Assembly (NCBI GenBank): GCA_949987705.1
Contig: OX465283.1
Coordinates: 164,253,850-164,317,849, forward strand
Length of the DNA stretch: 64,000 nucleotides
Direction: 5' to 3'
DNA from: Thereva unica
Taxonomy: Eukaryota > Arthropoda > Insecta > Diptera > Therevidae
Part shown: piece by piece, positions 45,934 through 56,999 of the stretch
Numbering within the stretch: the stretch's first letter is position 1
Layout: each line of letters opens with the position of its first letter
Made by a program: the position numbers and the translations under genes
The notes under the pieces: generated by a model
What the model was told of the DNA's origin: nothing
Database searches by the model: none
Seen by the model: the letters and a program-made list of their open reading frames with translations, nothing else

Positions 45934-47658
45934 TAGGGTGACCGTAGTGATAAGGGAGAATTTTTTTTAGCGAATTTTGCCAACGGGAACCCCACAAAAT
46001 GATCAGTTTTTGCAGATTTTTAGATAGCCAAAATTTTAGCACGATTGGAGCACGTTAAACCGTGCCGCTACTCGCTCAAAGTTGGCAAAATCTCCATTTT
46101 TTTGCTGAACGGCGGAGTTTCAGAGTCATATCTCCAAAACAGTCCATTCTACACCCATGCGTAATGTCTTAAATTAAAGGTAATTTTGTTCTGCATAATT
46201 TATGTTTATACATATTTACCGTTACTTGTCGCCAAAAGGAGCTATAACAGCCTTTGTCACCAAAAACGTGTACCTCTAGGAACAAACTTCGAATATTATT
46301 TTTGATAAGTGATGATGACTAATCTTTATTTTAGTCTTTAATGTTTATTTAAAGAAAACTCTTATATTTAAGTAAGTACATAATTTATTGAGGAAAGTAA
46401 AAAATAGGTTCTGTAAGAAGTTAAATAGTACCTACATAATGATCTATTCTAGAGCTTTGCTTAAAGTGGATTTGGAGACATCAGGATACAGCTGTCGGCA
46501 CCTGCTGACTAGTGGAAGGACATATTGCTTTTGATCCTCATCTTTGGTCAGAAGATTATTGAAATCAGTTATTAATTTGACTTCTCGTTCGGCCATATCA
46601 TTTACAACCTTCAATGATTGGAAGATCCTGTATCCTTCTTTGGAATGAGCATTTTCCGGCCAGGCACTGGGAGGATCTTTGAGAAAATCTGTGTTGATAT
46701 GAAAACGCTCAAAGAAATTCGTTGTCTCCTTAGTAATTAAATTGGACAATCCTGCTTCAACTAGTTGTTTCAATTGTTGTTTTTCGAGCTTTGGATTCAT
46801 AACTCTCTCATGCAGTTTGTTTGCCATTTCTGATTTTTCTTCATTGGATCAAAGAACGCAAGAGCTACCAATTCGGCATTCAAATACCATAAACGGTTAG
46901 AAAATTTTGCTAGAGCTTTCTCAGAGTTATCCTTGTCAGTCTCTTGGTAGTCAAAAAAAACTTTGCAAAAGATCAAGGTCTTGTTTGGGAGCCAGATGAG
47001 CTCTGGGGGCATTGAACCAAGCTTTGCAGTATACTTTGACGAGAAAAATACAAATAGCACCCAAAGAAATCTGTTCCTCGTTACTCATCTTGAATTGACC
47101 GCGGAAAAGGAATATTTTCAGACAGTAAATGGCCTTAGCCATCCACCTAGCGTGATGAATGGCACCTGGTGTTCTAAATCCAAATTCATTACCGTCCAGT
47201 GCTCCAACAAACACCATAACCAACTGTAATAGCTCTTTATAGTCTACGTTTTTTTGCAACTGAAACAATGTGAATCCCGAGAAAAATTATGTAACCTACG
47301 GCGTAGTTTTCATAATACTCGAAGTTTGTTCCTAGATGTACCAGATCACGTTTTTGGCGACAAAGGCTGTTATAGCTCCTTTTGACGACAAGTAACGATA
47401 AATATGTATAAACATAAATTATGCAGAACAAAATTACCTTTAATTTAAGACATTACGCGTGGGTGTAGAATGGACTGTTCTGAAACTCCGCCGTTCAGCA
47501 AAAAAATGGAGATTTTGCCAACTTTGAGCGAGTAGCGGCACGGTTTAACGTGCTCCAATCGTGCTAAAATTTTGGCTATCTAAAAATCTGCAAAGGCTGA
47601 TCATTTTGTGGGGTTCCCGTTGATAAAATTCCGACATCGATTTCTTACGGTCACCCTA
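45934..47658 (-). mobile_element. DNA transposon with ~350-bp TIRs and 8-bp TSD
   Basis: The termini are TAGGGTGACCG and CGGTCACCCTA. The inverted repeats are long: 45934-46300 mirrors 47313-47658 through AACGGGAACCCCACAAAATG, TTTTTAGATAGCC, GTTAAACCGTGCCGCTACTC and GTAATTTTGTTCTGCATAA with few changes. The direct repeat GTATGTAC flanks the element (45926-45933 and 47659-47666). Between the TIRs is about 1.0 kb with a minus-strand coding remnant. The 8-bp duplication and TAGGG ends suit a hAT-like element, but such long TIRs are unusual for hAT, so the superfamily is left open. The 1.7-kb length suggests an internally deleted derivative. Confidence 0.85.
46444..47268 (-). pseudogene. Transposon-encoded protein remnant (frameshifted)
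   Basis: Three minus-strand frames overlap head to tail: 47268-46951 (with GAIHHARWMAKAIYCLKIFL and KVYCKAWFNAPRAHLAPKQD), 47060-46797 (with FDYQETDKDNSEKALAKFSN and RLWYLNAELVALAFFD) and 46827-46444 (with FFERFHINTDFLKDPPSAWP, VVNDMAEREVKLITDFNNLL and TKDEDQKQYVLPLVSRCRQL). One frameshift falls at an A8/T8 run near 46960 and another near 46820. Read through, it is about 270 residues. I recall similar HARWMAKAIY-containing proteins in many invertebrate genomes, where they are uncharacterised and transposon-linked. Catalytic residues cannot be named. Confidence 0.7.
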
Positions 47659-47669
47659 GTATGTACATA

Positions 47670-48315
47670 AGGTTCTCAGTCTTATTCTTGTAGATAAAAG
47701 GCCGAACTTTAGATTCTTTGTGCATCTGAGATTTCGCCACTCTTTTCTTCTGTTCTTATCGATATTGGGCGGATTTACTGTAATTGAACGAACTTTGAAC
47801 ACTTTCGATGTTGAAGTTACTTTAACTGATGTAAATAACGACATAAAACGCAATTTTTTTAGCAGAGTTATCCGCGCCGTTTAGATGTGATATAGGCCCC
47901 TGTGCTAAAAGTCGAGTCGTGTTTTGTGACAAGTCGTTTCAGTTGAAGAAAATGACGTTCTAGTCGAGTCACGACTTTTAATATAGGGACCTAAACTACA
48001 CTTAGCATTTCCTCTGTGAGTCTCTGTGGTGAAGGTCGTTTTTCGGCTAAAACGTCACTTTCTACAATGAACACGCTTTACGGGAAAGCTCAGGATAAGG
48101 TAGCAAGATCTGCTGAAGAAGATACGCAAACTCTAAATGGCATTAGATGTCGAAGTCGGAACCATAGATATACCACATTGGAAGACGAAACTACAAAAGG
48201 GCGTTGAACCGGCGAGTCTCTGAAGCCGATAATGCTAATGATATTTTGATATAATGAAAATAAATTAATTCATGAAAACATGTAAAACTCTAGTAAGCCG
48301 CCTAAATCGTATAAG
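47670..48315. other. Spacer, no gene seen
   Basis: A short plus-strand frame at 48016-48207 shows no domain. Confidence 0.3.
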
Positions 48316-48316
48316 T

Positions 48317-48540
48317 TTACCACTTCTTAAATGAACTGTCAAAATTTGCATGGAAAGTGAAATGCGCATTTTTTTTTGTATGTGAGGTATTGGGTCCAAA
48401 GGTACTGCGGCCATTCATTTGGCCTATTGTACTACAACCCCTATACCTCATATTTGTAGGCCGGACCGCTTGAACAAGTTGCGGGACACTCACAGAGAAC
48501 GTGGAGGGCAGAGTCATCCTACGCATACTAGATAAGTTAT
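48317..48540 (-). pseudogene. Possible 3' fragment of an R1-type LINE
   Basis: The plus strand reads CATTTGGCCTATTGTACTAC, similar to TATTTGGTCTATTGTGCCAT at the 3' end of the R1-type LINE near 57065-57085 in the same orientation. No coding core remains. Confidence 0.35.
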
Positions 48541-49199
48541 GCTAAGTTAAGAAGTCGTGCTGCAGTAATATTTTGCAAATGTCAAAAATTAAAACCTTAC
48601 AAAAGTTTTGAAACCCTTTGCATATTCAAACGATCTTTTTCTGCAACATTTCATTTGATGTTGCAGAACAATAAATCAAACGTTCAGTTTTCTTAGCGGT
48701 AGCCTAAAGCAATTATTCACCTGTCATCAAATCAATAGATTCAAATATTGAAAATATTTACCTTGCAAAGTACATAAGATGCCGAATTCAAAAATATATT
48801 TTAGAAACACGAACTGAATGTCAATTATGATTGCCAATGGAGAAGTACCCAAAGTTATGTTAATGTTTTGTTATTTCTGGAGCACCGAAGCGGCAAATAT
48901 CATCATCATAATAACATTCGTATTCTGCAAACATCTGTTATAGTAATGTCAAAATTCTTGAATGTCCCAACAATTGAATTGGAAAAATGCATTCGGAATT
49001 TGATGTTTATTGATTTCTTCAGCTGGAATTATGTAAACAGAATTAACAATCAACACAAAAATGATTTTCATTCATTAAATTTGCATATGGATGGTCTCGT
49101 GCAGGAAAAAGAGCAGTGCATTGTTTTTTAACCGTGAAAAAATTCGTAATCCTTAATTAGAAATTCACAAATCTTTTTTTGTGTAAGGGACGAAGTTAA

Positions 49200-49380
49200 A
49201 AAAATATTTGTTTATGTTTTTAATTAGTTAAATAAAGCCGTTTCTTTAGGAGTCATGTGATCAATTTAGAACTTGTTAATCTTGTTTTTGCATTTCACCA
49301 AACTCGTGATCCAAAAAATTATGAACTCGTGTAGAATATTAATATCCAATTCAAATTATAGTGGTATTCCTGACATTTTT
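49200..49380. repeat. Unclassified interspersed repeat, copy 3 of 3
   Basis: CTTTAGGAGTCATGTGATC, TTGTTTTTGCATTTCACC, AAAAAATTATGAACTCG and AGAATATTAATATCCAATTC follow the same order as in 27420-27760 and 32060-32350. Confidence 0.5.
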
Positions 49381-49636
49381 TGGGTTGTTCCTTCAGAGTG
49401 ACGTAGTTTCGCAGTTTTGCAGCTTAATTGGTGTGAAAGTCCGTTTTAAATTTGAATTGTTATGGCAACCGGATCGCAATTCACACAACAGATCTGTCAA
49501 AAAAAAACTAACTACAGGGGAATCCAGAGGCTTTTCAACTTCGTAGTTTTCAAATGTATGAAAATGTCCTACGAAGAACTACGAATTAAGAAGCTACGAA
49601 CAGTAAAATGTCAAAGTAAAATATAATATGACTGCC

Positions 49637-50440
49637 CAGGGCCGAATCTTGGGTTTTTTGCACCCGGTGCACTATACCATATTACGCTCCATAAGCTGTT
49701 CATTTTTGAACGTAATAAAGTACAATGGAAAATACACAAACACTCGCTGAATAGGCGAAAAAATGAAAACACAATTTGCGCAAAATTTAAGATTGCACAT
49801 AGATGGAAAGTTTCACATTGGTCAACATTCAACAAACAAAAATTTGCTGAAAACATCGTTTGCGAAGAAGAGAATAGGCAAGAACAATGGGGCCGGCAGT
49901 TTTTTGACAGCTGTGTAGTTTTTGCTTTTTGTCTCCCTTTTTCTAGGAAAAGAAAAGGAATAACAGAAGGAAGAATTAATAGTAAAAGCTTCACCGGCCG
50001 AACTGCACAAGTTCGAGCAAATTGGTGCACTGCACTTCAACTAACATTTTCACATATTGAACTCAGGAAAAATAAAGCCTGAGTTCGCCCAACAGAACAT
50101 GAAATTGAGGTTGAACGTAAAAGCTCGCTCAAAAGAGAGTAAAATTAACTGAAATGATGGAATATCATTCCAGTGAGCTTTTGCATTTCTAACTTCTGGC
50201 GAAAAAACAACAACAATTTCAAGCATAAACTGAACATGCCAGCCGCTTAAGCCACTTATACGGATTAAAAAGAATTAATTGAACTGAGACGCCTGTGAAG
50301 CCGAGGTATAAAGTAACAAACAAAAAAGAGCAATTAAAGAATAGTTCTCGTCACAAGGAGTTTTGTTTTTCGTCATTTCGTTCATTAATCTCTTTTAACA
50401 ATTCTTGAAAGAGAATTTTAAAATGCAGCAACAGGGTCCT
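49637..50440. mobile_element. hAT-like MITE, 'GCGCCCGGTGCA' family, copy 2 (right end unclear)
   Basis: Starts CAGGGCCGAATCTTGGG and follows copy 1 through CACCCGGTGCACTATACCAT, GCAAAATTTAAGATTGCAC and TTTTTTGACAGCT to AATTTTAAAATGCAGCAAC. The expected CCCCTG end was not found, so the copy is truncated or rearranged near 50440. Confidence 0.6.
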
Positions 50441-51289
50441 CTAGTATGTACCTACAAGAAAGCGTTCATTAGATTTTCTATTCTAAGTTGTTCTAAAATG
50501 TTTGACGTTTAATTGCTTAATGTTCAATTCTCTTCTATTCTGTTCTGATCTGTCCAGTCCTGAAAACTAATATACAAAGCTAAAGGAGATAAAGTGATAA
50601 TTAGGGACCATTCATAAAATACGTCACACGAATTTCATGATTTTTTGACCCCTCCCCCGTCCTTGTCACAGCTGGTCACATTTGTGCCACTCCTCCCTCC
50701 CTAGTGTGACGTCACATATTTTGCAATTTTACATCTAGAAATTAAAACAGCAGTTCCGAAATTAAATTTTGTTTCAATTTAAATTATTTTTTAATGGTTT
50801 TACTTAGCTTTACCTCGTATATTTGCTTGTTTCTTTGGTTCAAATTTTGCCGACAGCTTTTTCAATTGCTTCTACTCAACCGATTCTTATGAAACTTTGC
50901 ACACACATTGAGCTCCCGTGACAATGCAATCTGAAAATTTTGTAAAAAAAAAATCAAAATGGCGGACAATCTTTGCGATTGGGTTCCGAGTCCATTGAAA
51001 ATTGACATCGGGAGGTTTTTAGGCCCATAAATGATGATTCTGTAGACAAAATTTGAATATTTAAAATGGCAGATGAATTTTGCAGATGTGTTCTGAATTC
51101 ATTGAAAATTGGTATTTAAGGTCACAAATGACGAATCTGTGGTAAAAATTAAAAAAAAAACAAAATGGGAATTAATGAAACTGTTGTCAAAATTAGAAAA
51201 TTTAAAATGGTGCTGGCAATATGGTATAAATAACTAATACGCGTTCCACATATTAGAATAAGTTGAGCCTATTGAGTTAGAAAAAGAAG

Positions 51290-51595
51290 AAGAAGTGCCA
51301 CACTTGTCCATGAACGAAATTCAGTTTCAATTGGCTCAACGAGCTATGAATGCTGATCAAAGAGAAATATTTACGATAGTAACCAAATCAATTCGAACTC
51401 AGATATCTGGTGGTGGCGAAAGATTGAGAATATTATTAGGAGTCAAAGTTATGTTGACGTCTCGAAAAGAGTTGGTGAACGGCGCTATGGACTACATCAC
51501 AAAGATTGTCTGGCCTCAGTTTCTGAAACTAACATATCATCTGTTCAAATAGATTTTGAAACGGACGGCGTACACCTTATCCATCCTAAAGCCAT
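51290..51595 (+). pseudogene. Helitron (PIF1-like) helicase fragment, internally deleted
   Basis: The plus strand encodes MNADQREIFTIVTKSIRTQI then SGGGERLRI, the segment before the Walker A motif of Helitron helicases. It then jumps to GVKVMLTSRKELVNGAMDYI and TKIVWPQF, which belong to the C-terminal part. The frame continues after 51552 with IDFETDGVHLIHPKAI. The core with Walker A/B is missing, so it cannot be active. Confidence 0.75.
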
Positions 51596-53085
51596 AAGCC
51601 AGGAGCTGGCACTCTTCACAAGGAGGTATAAGATCTCTCCGTTAACACCCCCAGCTTAACAATGTTAGGCTCAAAATTAGCAACAGTGCCAAATATCTGG
51701 GAGTAATTCTGGACAAGAAACTCCTCTGGCATGAAAACACAGAAGAGCGCATTAAGAAAGGAAACATCGCGCTTTTCGCTTGCAAAAAATCCATTGGCAA
51801 GAAATGGGGCTTCTCCCCTTACATTGTGCGATGGATCTACACAGCGATCGTCCGCCCAATACTCCTTTACGGGGTTTTAGTATGGTGGCCAACTCTGAGT
51901 AAATCCACCGTGCTAACCAAATTACAGAGAGTACAAAGATGTGCGGAGTTATGCATAACAGGAGCACTTCGCTCCACACCTACAGAGACCTTAAATGTTA
52001 TGTTATACCTCCCTCCTTTAAATCTTGTGGCTAGGGAAAGCGCAGCCCTTAGAATAAAAGAATCCGGATTTCGGACTGCAATCAGGGGAAGACACACGAA
52101 GGTGCTGAACTTAGTTACTATCCCCACAAGTACCGACTTCTGCATTCCCGAAATTACCTTCACGAGGAGCTACGGAGTCCACATCCCTTCACGTCGTGAA
52201 TGGATAAATGGACCACACAGTTTTCAGGGTGCCATAAACTTCTTTACTGATGGCTCTAAGCTCGAGGGTCGAGTGGGAGGAGGAGTATTTTCCCCAGAAC
52301 TTGGGATTGAAGTCTCCTTCCGACTACCCGATCACTGCAGTGTACATCAAGGGGAGGTTCTAGCCATACAAGAGGCTGTTCTGCAAATCAACCAGCAAGG
52401 CGATAGGAACCGGACTGTCTACATCTTCTCAGATAGTCAGGCAGCTCTGAAAGCCCTGTGCTCCTGCACAAACAGCTCTAGAACTACCTCTGAATGTCGC
52501 AGATCTCTTAACGAGATGGCTCAACAATTCAGAACCCTCCTCGTATGGGTGCCCGGTCACCGAAATATAGAGGGAAATCGTAAAGCTGACCAGCTGGCTA
52601 GGAGAGGCACGACCGCTACTCTCCTTCCAGAAAAGGAAAGAGTTGGTATGCTTTGGGCCACCTTTATGCAAGCAACACACAATAACACAAGCGAAAAAGC
52701 ATTGGAGGGATCTTAATAAATGCACTTTGGCCAAATTAACCTGGCCCTCCTATGATCTCAGGCGAACCACCTTATTACTGAGCCTCGCGAGACAAGAACT
52801 CTCAGTTATAGTGGGAGTGTTGACCGGACACTGTCTGATAGGGACGCATGCGACCCGTTTAGGTCTTGAGACCTACGATTTCTGCAGAAGCTGTAAGAAC
52901 CTTGACGAGGCGGAAAGTGTACTACATCTCCTCTGTCACTGCCCGGCCCTAAGCAGGATAAGGTTAACCACATTTGGTGAACCCTTTCTAAGCAGCCTTG
53001 CGGAAATCTCGAAGATTGGGATCCCGCAACTTAGAAGATTCATTGCTTCCTCGAGATTGTTTAACGAAGAAACGACATTTTAACA
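51596..53085 (+). pseudogene. LINE with RT thumb and RNase H domain, 5' truncated
   Basis: It starts with LALFTRRYKISPLTPP-like coding just after the Helitron piece and runs through KISNSAKYLGVILDKKLLW and KKWGFSPYIVRWIYTAIVRP (in frame with 51826-52716). The RNase H domain has FFTDGSKLEGR, GEVLAIQEAVLQ, YIFSDSQAALKAL and NRKADQLARRG, so all four catalytic acidic positions (D, E, D, D) are present. After a frame change near 52690 the C-terminus has a CCHC-like FCRSCKNLDEAESVLHLLCH (52880-52950) and stops at 53083. It resembles R1/LOA-type LINEs. The frameshift and missing 5' part make it a relic, but the RNase H frame is unusually well kept. Confidence 0.8.
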
Positions 53086-53269
53086 TCAGGTTTAAAATGG
53101 GATCACTATGGCATCACAATGGGCCTATCCTTCTGGCCTAAGTGTGTGAGCTTGAACCAATAGCTCAGCCATATCTAACCTAACCCCTTGTTACACAATG
53201 TCACACTTTGTCGACCCCCCCCCCCCTTAACGTGTGAGGTAATTTGTGGATGGCCCCTTAGGAGATCAT

Positions 53270-54530
53270 TTTTTTAACAATATTCGGAAAGACTTTACAA
53301 TTTAAAAATATTCTTCAAAAGACTGCAATAAATTATATTCGAATCGTTCATTTTTATAACGATCATCGAATTCTGACATGAAAAGACTGACACAAAAATA
53401 TATTGCCGAGATTGTGAATAGACATTTTTAGAAATCTCCATTCTCCCCCAAATCGCCTTTGGATTCTAACGTGTAAGTTTGATCGAATTTTATATTTTTT
53501 CGTAATTTTTGTCTTTTACCCGATTGAATTACAAATTTCGAGGAAACAAAATGTATTCTAAAGATCGAAAGTTGTTCAACATGTTTCATATGAAAAGAAG
53601 ACTCTTGAATACATCTTAAAATAGATAAATGTTCGATCGTCTCTTACCAACACTATCAACATTTCGCTATATTCTAACAGCATTGATCTATAATGTAAAG
53701 ATATTGACTTCGAAACACTGTGAACAATTTTTGTGAATAGTCTCTTCTATTGTGGAACGTTAATTTCCGTTCATAAAAGCCACAAACTTGAACAGACATT
53801 TTTGTGAATTCTTAAAGTTGAATAAATTTGTATAATAATTAGTAACCTCGTTGCTATAGAGCCATGCCGAGCCTATAACAAACCTTTCAGAGCACACAAA
53901 TGTTTAAAAAGATTATGGGAAAACCTAGTTCTCGTCCGGATTTCGTGATTTTTATGTGTTTCAAATGCGAAATCGTTGTTGCTAGTGATTTTAAGGTTCA
54001 TAATTATTAATTGGCTGAAGATGTAATGTGATAGCAGCGGTTCTGTAGCAAGGACGTCCAGATATTTGCAGATATTAACAGTTTACAATTTTGACACACG
54101 TGTTCCTGAAGGAGGTCCTTGGTCTCGCTTTCTAGCCAATTTCTTATATTCATTTCCGATCCAAGCAAAACCAGTTCACCTAAACTGAAAGGTATTATGG
54201 TTAGGCATCGAGGGTTAAGGTTTGTTCACTTTTTTGCAATCGGTTGGCTGTAACCTGTATTTTTGCAATAAAAACGACAACTCTGCCATTTTGTTACATA
54301 GGCACAGTTTCATAAGGGCAGAAATGTCTTAACTCTATCAAATTTGTAAGGCCTATGTCGAATTAATAACGTAATCGGAAGTTCCTCGAATGAATTACCT
54401 GTAAATCTGGTCTCTGGAAAGTTAAATCATTGCTAGATAACAGGTTAAGAAGTAATACCTTTGACATAGTTTACCATCATTATGATGATAATCGTTGGTA
54501 AAAGCAATTACAGTTCACACATGACACTTT
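53270..54530. other. AT-rich spacer, no gene seen
   Basis: No open frame, domain or repeat terminus was recognised. Confidence 0.35.
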
Positions 54531-54531
54531 A

Positions 54532-55880
54532 GGGCCTGTGTGAATTCAATGACTAAAATTTAGTGTCGGTAATATTTGTATTTGGCGAATCAATAAAGAC
54601 CTCGAGGCGATTTCTGGGTGGGCGAGAGGGAATAGATTGCAACTAAACCCTGACAAGTCTCAAGCAATAGTCATATCTAAAAATGTTATAAATACCAATG
54701 GATTCCCTGCAGTATTATTAAACCGTAATATCATTCCGTTTTGTGATAAGGTAAAGAGTTTGGGGGTTTTTCTGAATAAGAATTTAACATGGTCGGATCA
54801 TATTAACTATATAATTGGCAAGGTCTATAGCAGTCTACGAAAACTTTGGTGTACGTCGAACTTTATACCACTCCATACTCGCTCAAAGCTTGCTAAATCT
54901 CTTTTAATGCCCTTAATAACATATAGTGATGTAATCTTCTGTAAACTCGATTCATTCTCCCAGCTAAAATTGAATGTAGCATTCAATTCTATTGTCCGAT
55001 ACGTTTATAAAATCCGCCGATTCAATCACGTTTCATCATATTCTCAAGATTTCCTTGGTTGTTCTTTCTCGACATATCTTAAAATTCGGCTTATCGTATT
55101 CCTCTATAAACTCCTCGTTTCGGGTAAACCGCAATGTCTCCGAGAAAAACTCACATTCCTTCAATCTACTAGAACTAATAATTTACTTATGCCCCATTAC
55201 TCGTGCTTACAATCTAAACGCTTATTTTTCGTTCACGTCACTAGTTTGTGGAATTCTCTACCTGCAGATGTTAAGCGAGCTGGTGCTGTAGGAAAGTTCA
55301 GAAGGCAACTTATTGTTAATTTTTCAGCCCCCTAATTTAGTCAATTTAGACAGTAAAGTAGTAGTCATTTAAATTTTCAATTTTCAAGTTTTTCTGTTTT
55401 TTTTTTCTCTTTCTTTGATGTCTTATCTAAAGTAATGTAGGTTACCACATTTTCCATATAATCAACATCTCCTTTGGCCTATGTACATATGTAAAGGCTT
55501 GTTCTTATTTGTACAAATATGTTTTTCTTTCTTTAAATAAATAAATAAATAAATAAAGGTAATACAGTATTTAGTCTTTTGGCGAGGAGACTAAATTTTT
55601 TGACAGTTGACTAAATTGATTTTGAATTTGTTTCAAAATAGCTCAATACAACTGAAAATAAAGTGGAGAAATAATAGATTGTTGTCAATAATGATATCTT
55701 CTACATCCATATGTTTAGCTGCTTACTGTATAAAAAGCATTTACTATCAATTATAAAAGTAAAAATTATTGTCAATTGAATTTAGTCATCTAGTGAATTC
55801 ACACAGCACATCCCTACATTAACGACAAAAACTGCAAAATTTAGTTTAGTCATCAATTTAGTCACAATTCACACAGGCCC
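54532..55880. mobile_element. MITE with GGGCCTGTGTGAATT ends, carrying a LINE
   Basis: The left end AGGGCCTGTGTGAATTC and right end AATTCACACAGGCCC are inverted repeats. Both are followed inward by GACTAAA/TTTAGTC tracts. Without the LINE at 54575-55557 the element would be about 360 bp. A related partial copy is at 28627-28770. Confidence 0.75.
54575..55557 (+). mobile_element. 5'-truncated jockey/CR1-type LINE with TSD
   Basis: The plus strand is open from about 54590 to 55335 without a stop and encodes the RT C-terminal part: NRLQLNPDKSQAIVISKNV, VKSLGVFLNKNLTWSDHINY, SLLMPLITYSDVIFCKLDSF, then TSLWNSLPADVKRAGAVGKF. The 3' end is a (TAAA)n tail at 55535-55557. The 7-bp sequence GGTAATA flanks it (54568-54574 and 55558-55564). 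It is the youngest-looking LINE in the window, but the catalytic YADD is absent because of truncation. Confidence 0.85.
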
Positions 55881-55889
55881 AGGTTTCAT

Positions 55890-56350
55890 TTGCATCTGAC
55901 ATATCAAGTTAGGGAGGTACGTTCCATTTCCATTGGAGTAATAGAACATCCTTACAAATTGTCAATTAATTAACCTCTACCTATTTTATTTTTAAAATTA
56001 ATTTTCCAACAGATGGCACTCGACCGTAATTACAGTACAAATAAAGGTAAAATACATACCATCATTTAAAATCTTCATTATGATGTGGTTTTTCCAAGGT
56101 ATTTAACCTTCAAGGCTACAGCTTGGAGAAAATATGTTTTTGACTGTTTTTTTCTAGTACCACGCAAGTCTTACAATTCCTTTTCCTGGATTTTGCCATT
56201 TTGAATCAAAATATGACTAAAATTCGTCATTTATGACTTTAAAATGCGTCGTTAGATTTTGACAGTTGTAACAAGTGGTAGTGTAGTGAAAAATGTCACT
56301 GAACGAAAAATGAAACATTTGTATTCCCTGGCACGTGTTACACACCTGTC
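55890..56350. other. Spacer, no gene seen
   Basis: AT-rich, no recognised features. Confidence 0.3.
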
Positions 56351-56439
56351 GCACCAGTAGTCTGAAATCCCCAAAACCTGGACAAAATTAATTTACTACC
56401 GTAAGAAAAATTATTTTTTTATGAAAATCGGTATATAGG

Positions 56440-56760
56440 GGTTTTCGGGGTCGCTGAGCAAGAATCCGTTATCAGATTTTCAAAAAACAAAATGGCGGAT
56501 CCAATATGGCGACCAGCTTTATGAAAATTTAAGCAAATTTGATAAAAATTGGTATATCCATTATCAGATTTTGAAAAAAAAAATGGCGCATCCAATATGG
56601 CGACCAACTTTGTTCATATTTAATTGAATTGAATGAAATTATGCAATAATGGCTGTTCGGAGTAGCTAATTAATAATCCGTCATTAGATTTTTACTAAAC
56701 AAAATAGTGGATCCAATATGGCGGCCAATTTTGTTTTTTTGAATTAAATGAAAATATGTA
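56440..56760. repeat. Three degenerate repeats with ATGGCGGATCCAATATGGCG
   Basis: The motif AAAATGGCGGATCCAATATG, followed by GCGACCA, occurs at about 56490, 56578 and 56701 with small changes. Each is preceded by TTATCAGATTTT-like sequence, giving a period of roughly 90-120 bases. Related AAAATGGCGGACAA segments occur at 50958 and 51065. Confidence 0.75.
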
Positions 56761-56999
56761 ATAAGGACGTTTTGTGGTTGCTCAGTAATAAATTTTAACG
56801 AAAATGTACAAGAATTGTTAATGAAAATAAACTTTTTTTATTTAATTTAACAATTATTAAATTAATTTTAGATGCAAACTTTTTTTCAAGTTCAAATATA
56901 TTAGCAAAGATTTGTTGTAAATAATTTGTTATAAAGATGAAAAAAAAAGTTAATATATAGCGCCTGAAAAGGACGTTCAAAACTATACGTTGAGCAAAT

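Larger units (their letters stand above)
50606..53266. mobile_element. Inverted-repeat element (GGGACCATTCATAAA ends) holding Helitron and LINE fragments
   Basis: The left end AGGGACCATTCATAAAATAC continues GTCACACG and a C-rich tract. The right end (53205-53266) has GTCACACTTTGTCG, a C13 run, then GTGTGAGGTAATTTGTGGATGGCCCCTT split by small changes, that is, the left end in reverse. Such ends recur in insect genomes on non-autonomous elements. Between them are a degraded repeat section (50950-51240), a Helitron helicase piece and a LINE. Exact TSDs were not found. Confidence 0.5.

Noticed and set aside
54637..55335. Host gene of 232 codons
   Set aside because: The sequence is the C-terminal part of a LINE reverse transcriptase with a (TAAA)n tail and TSDs.
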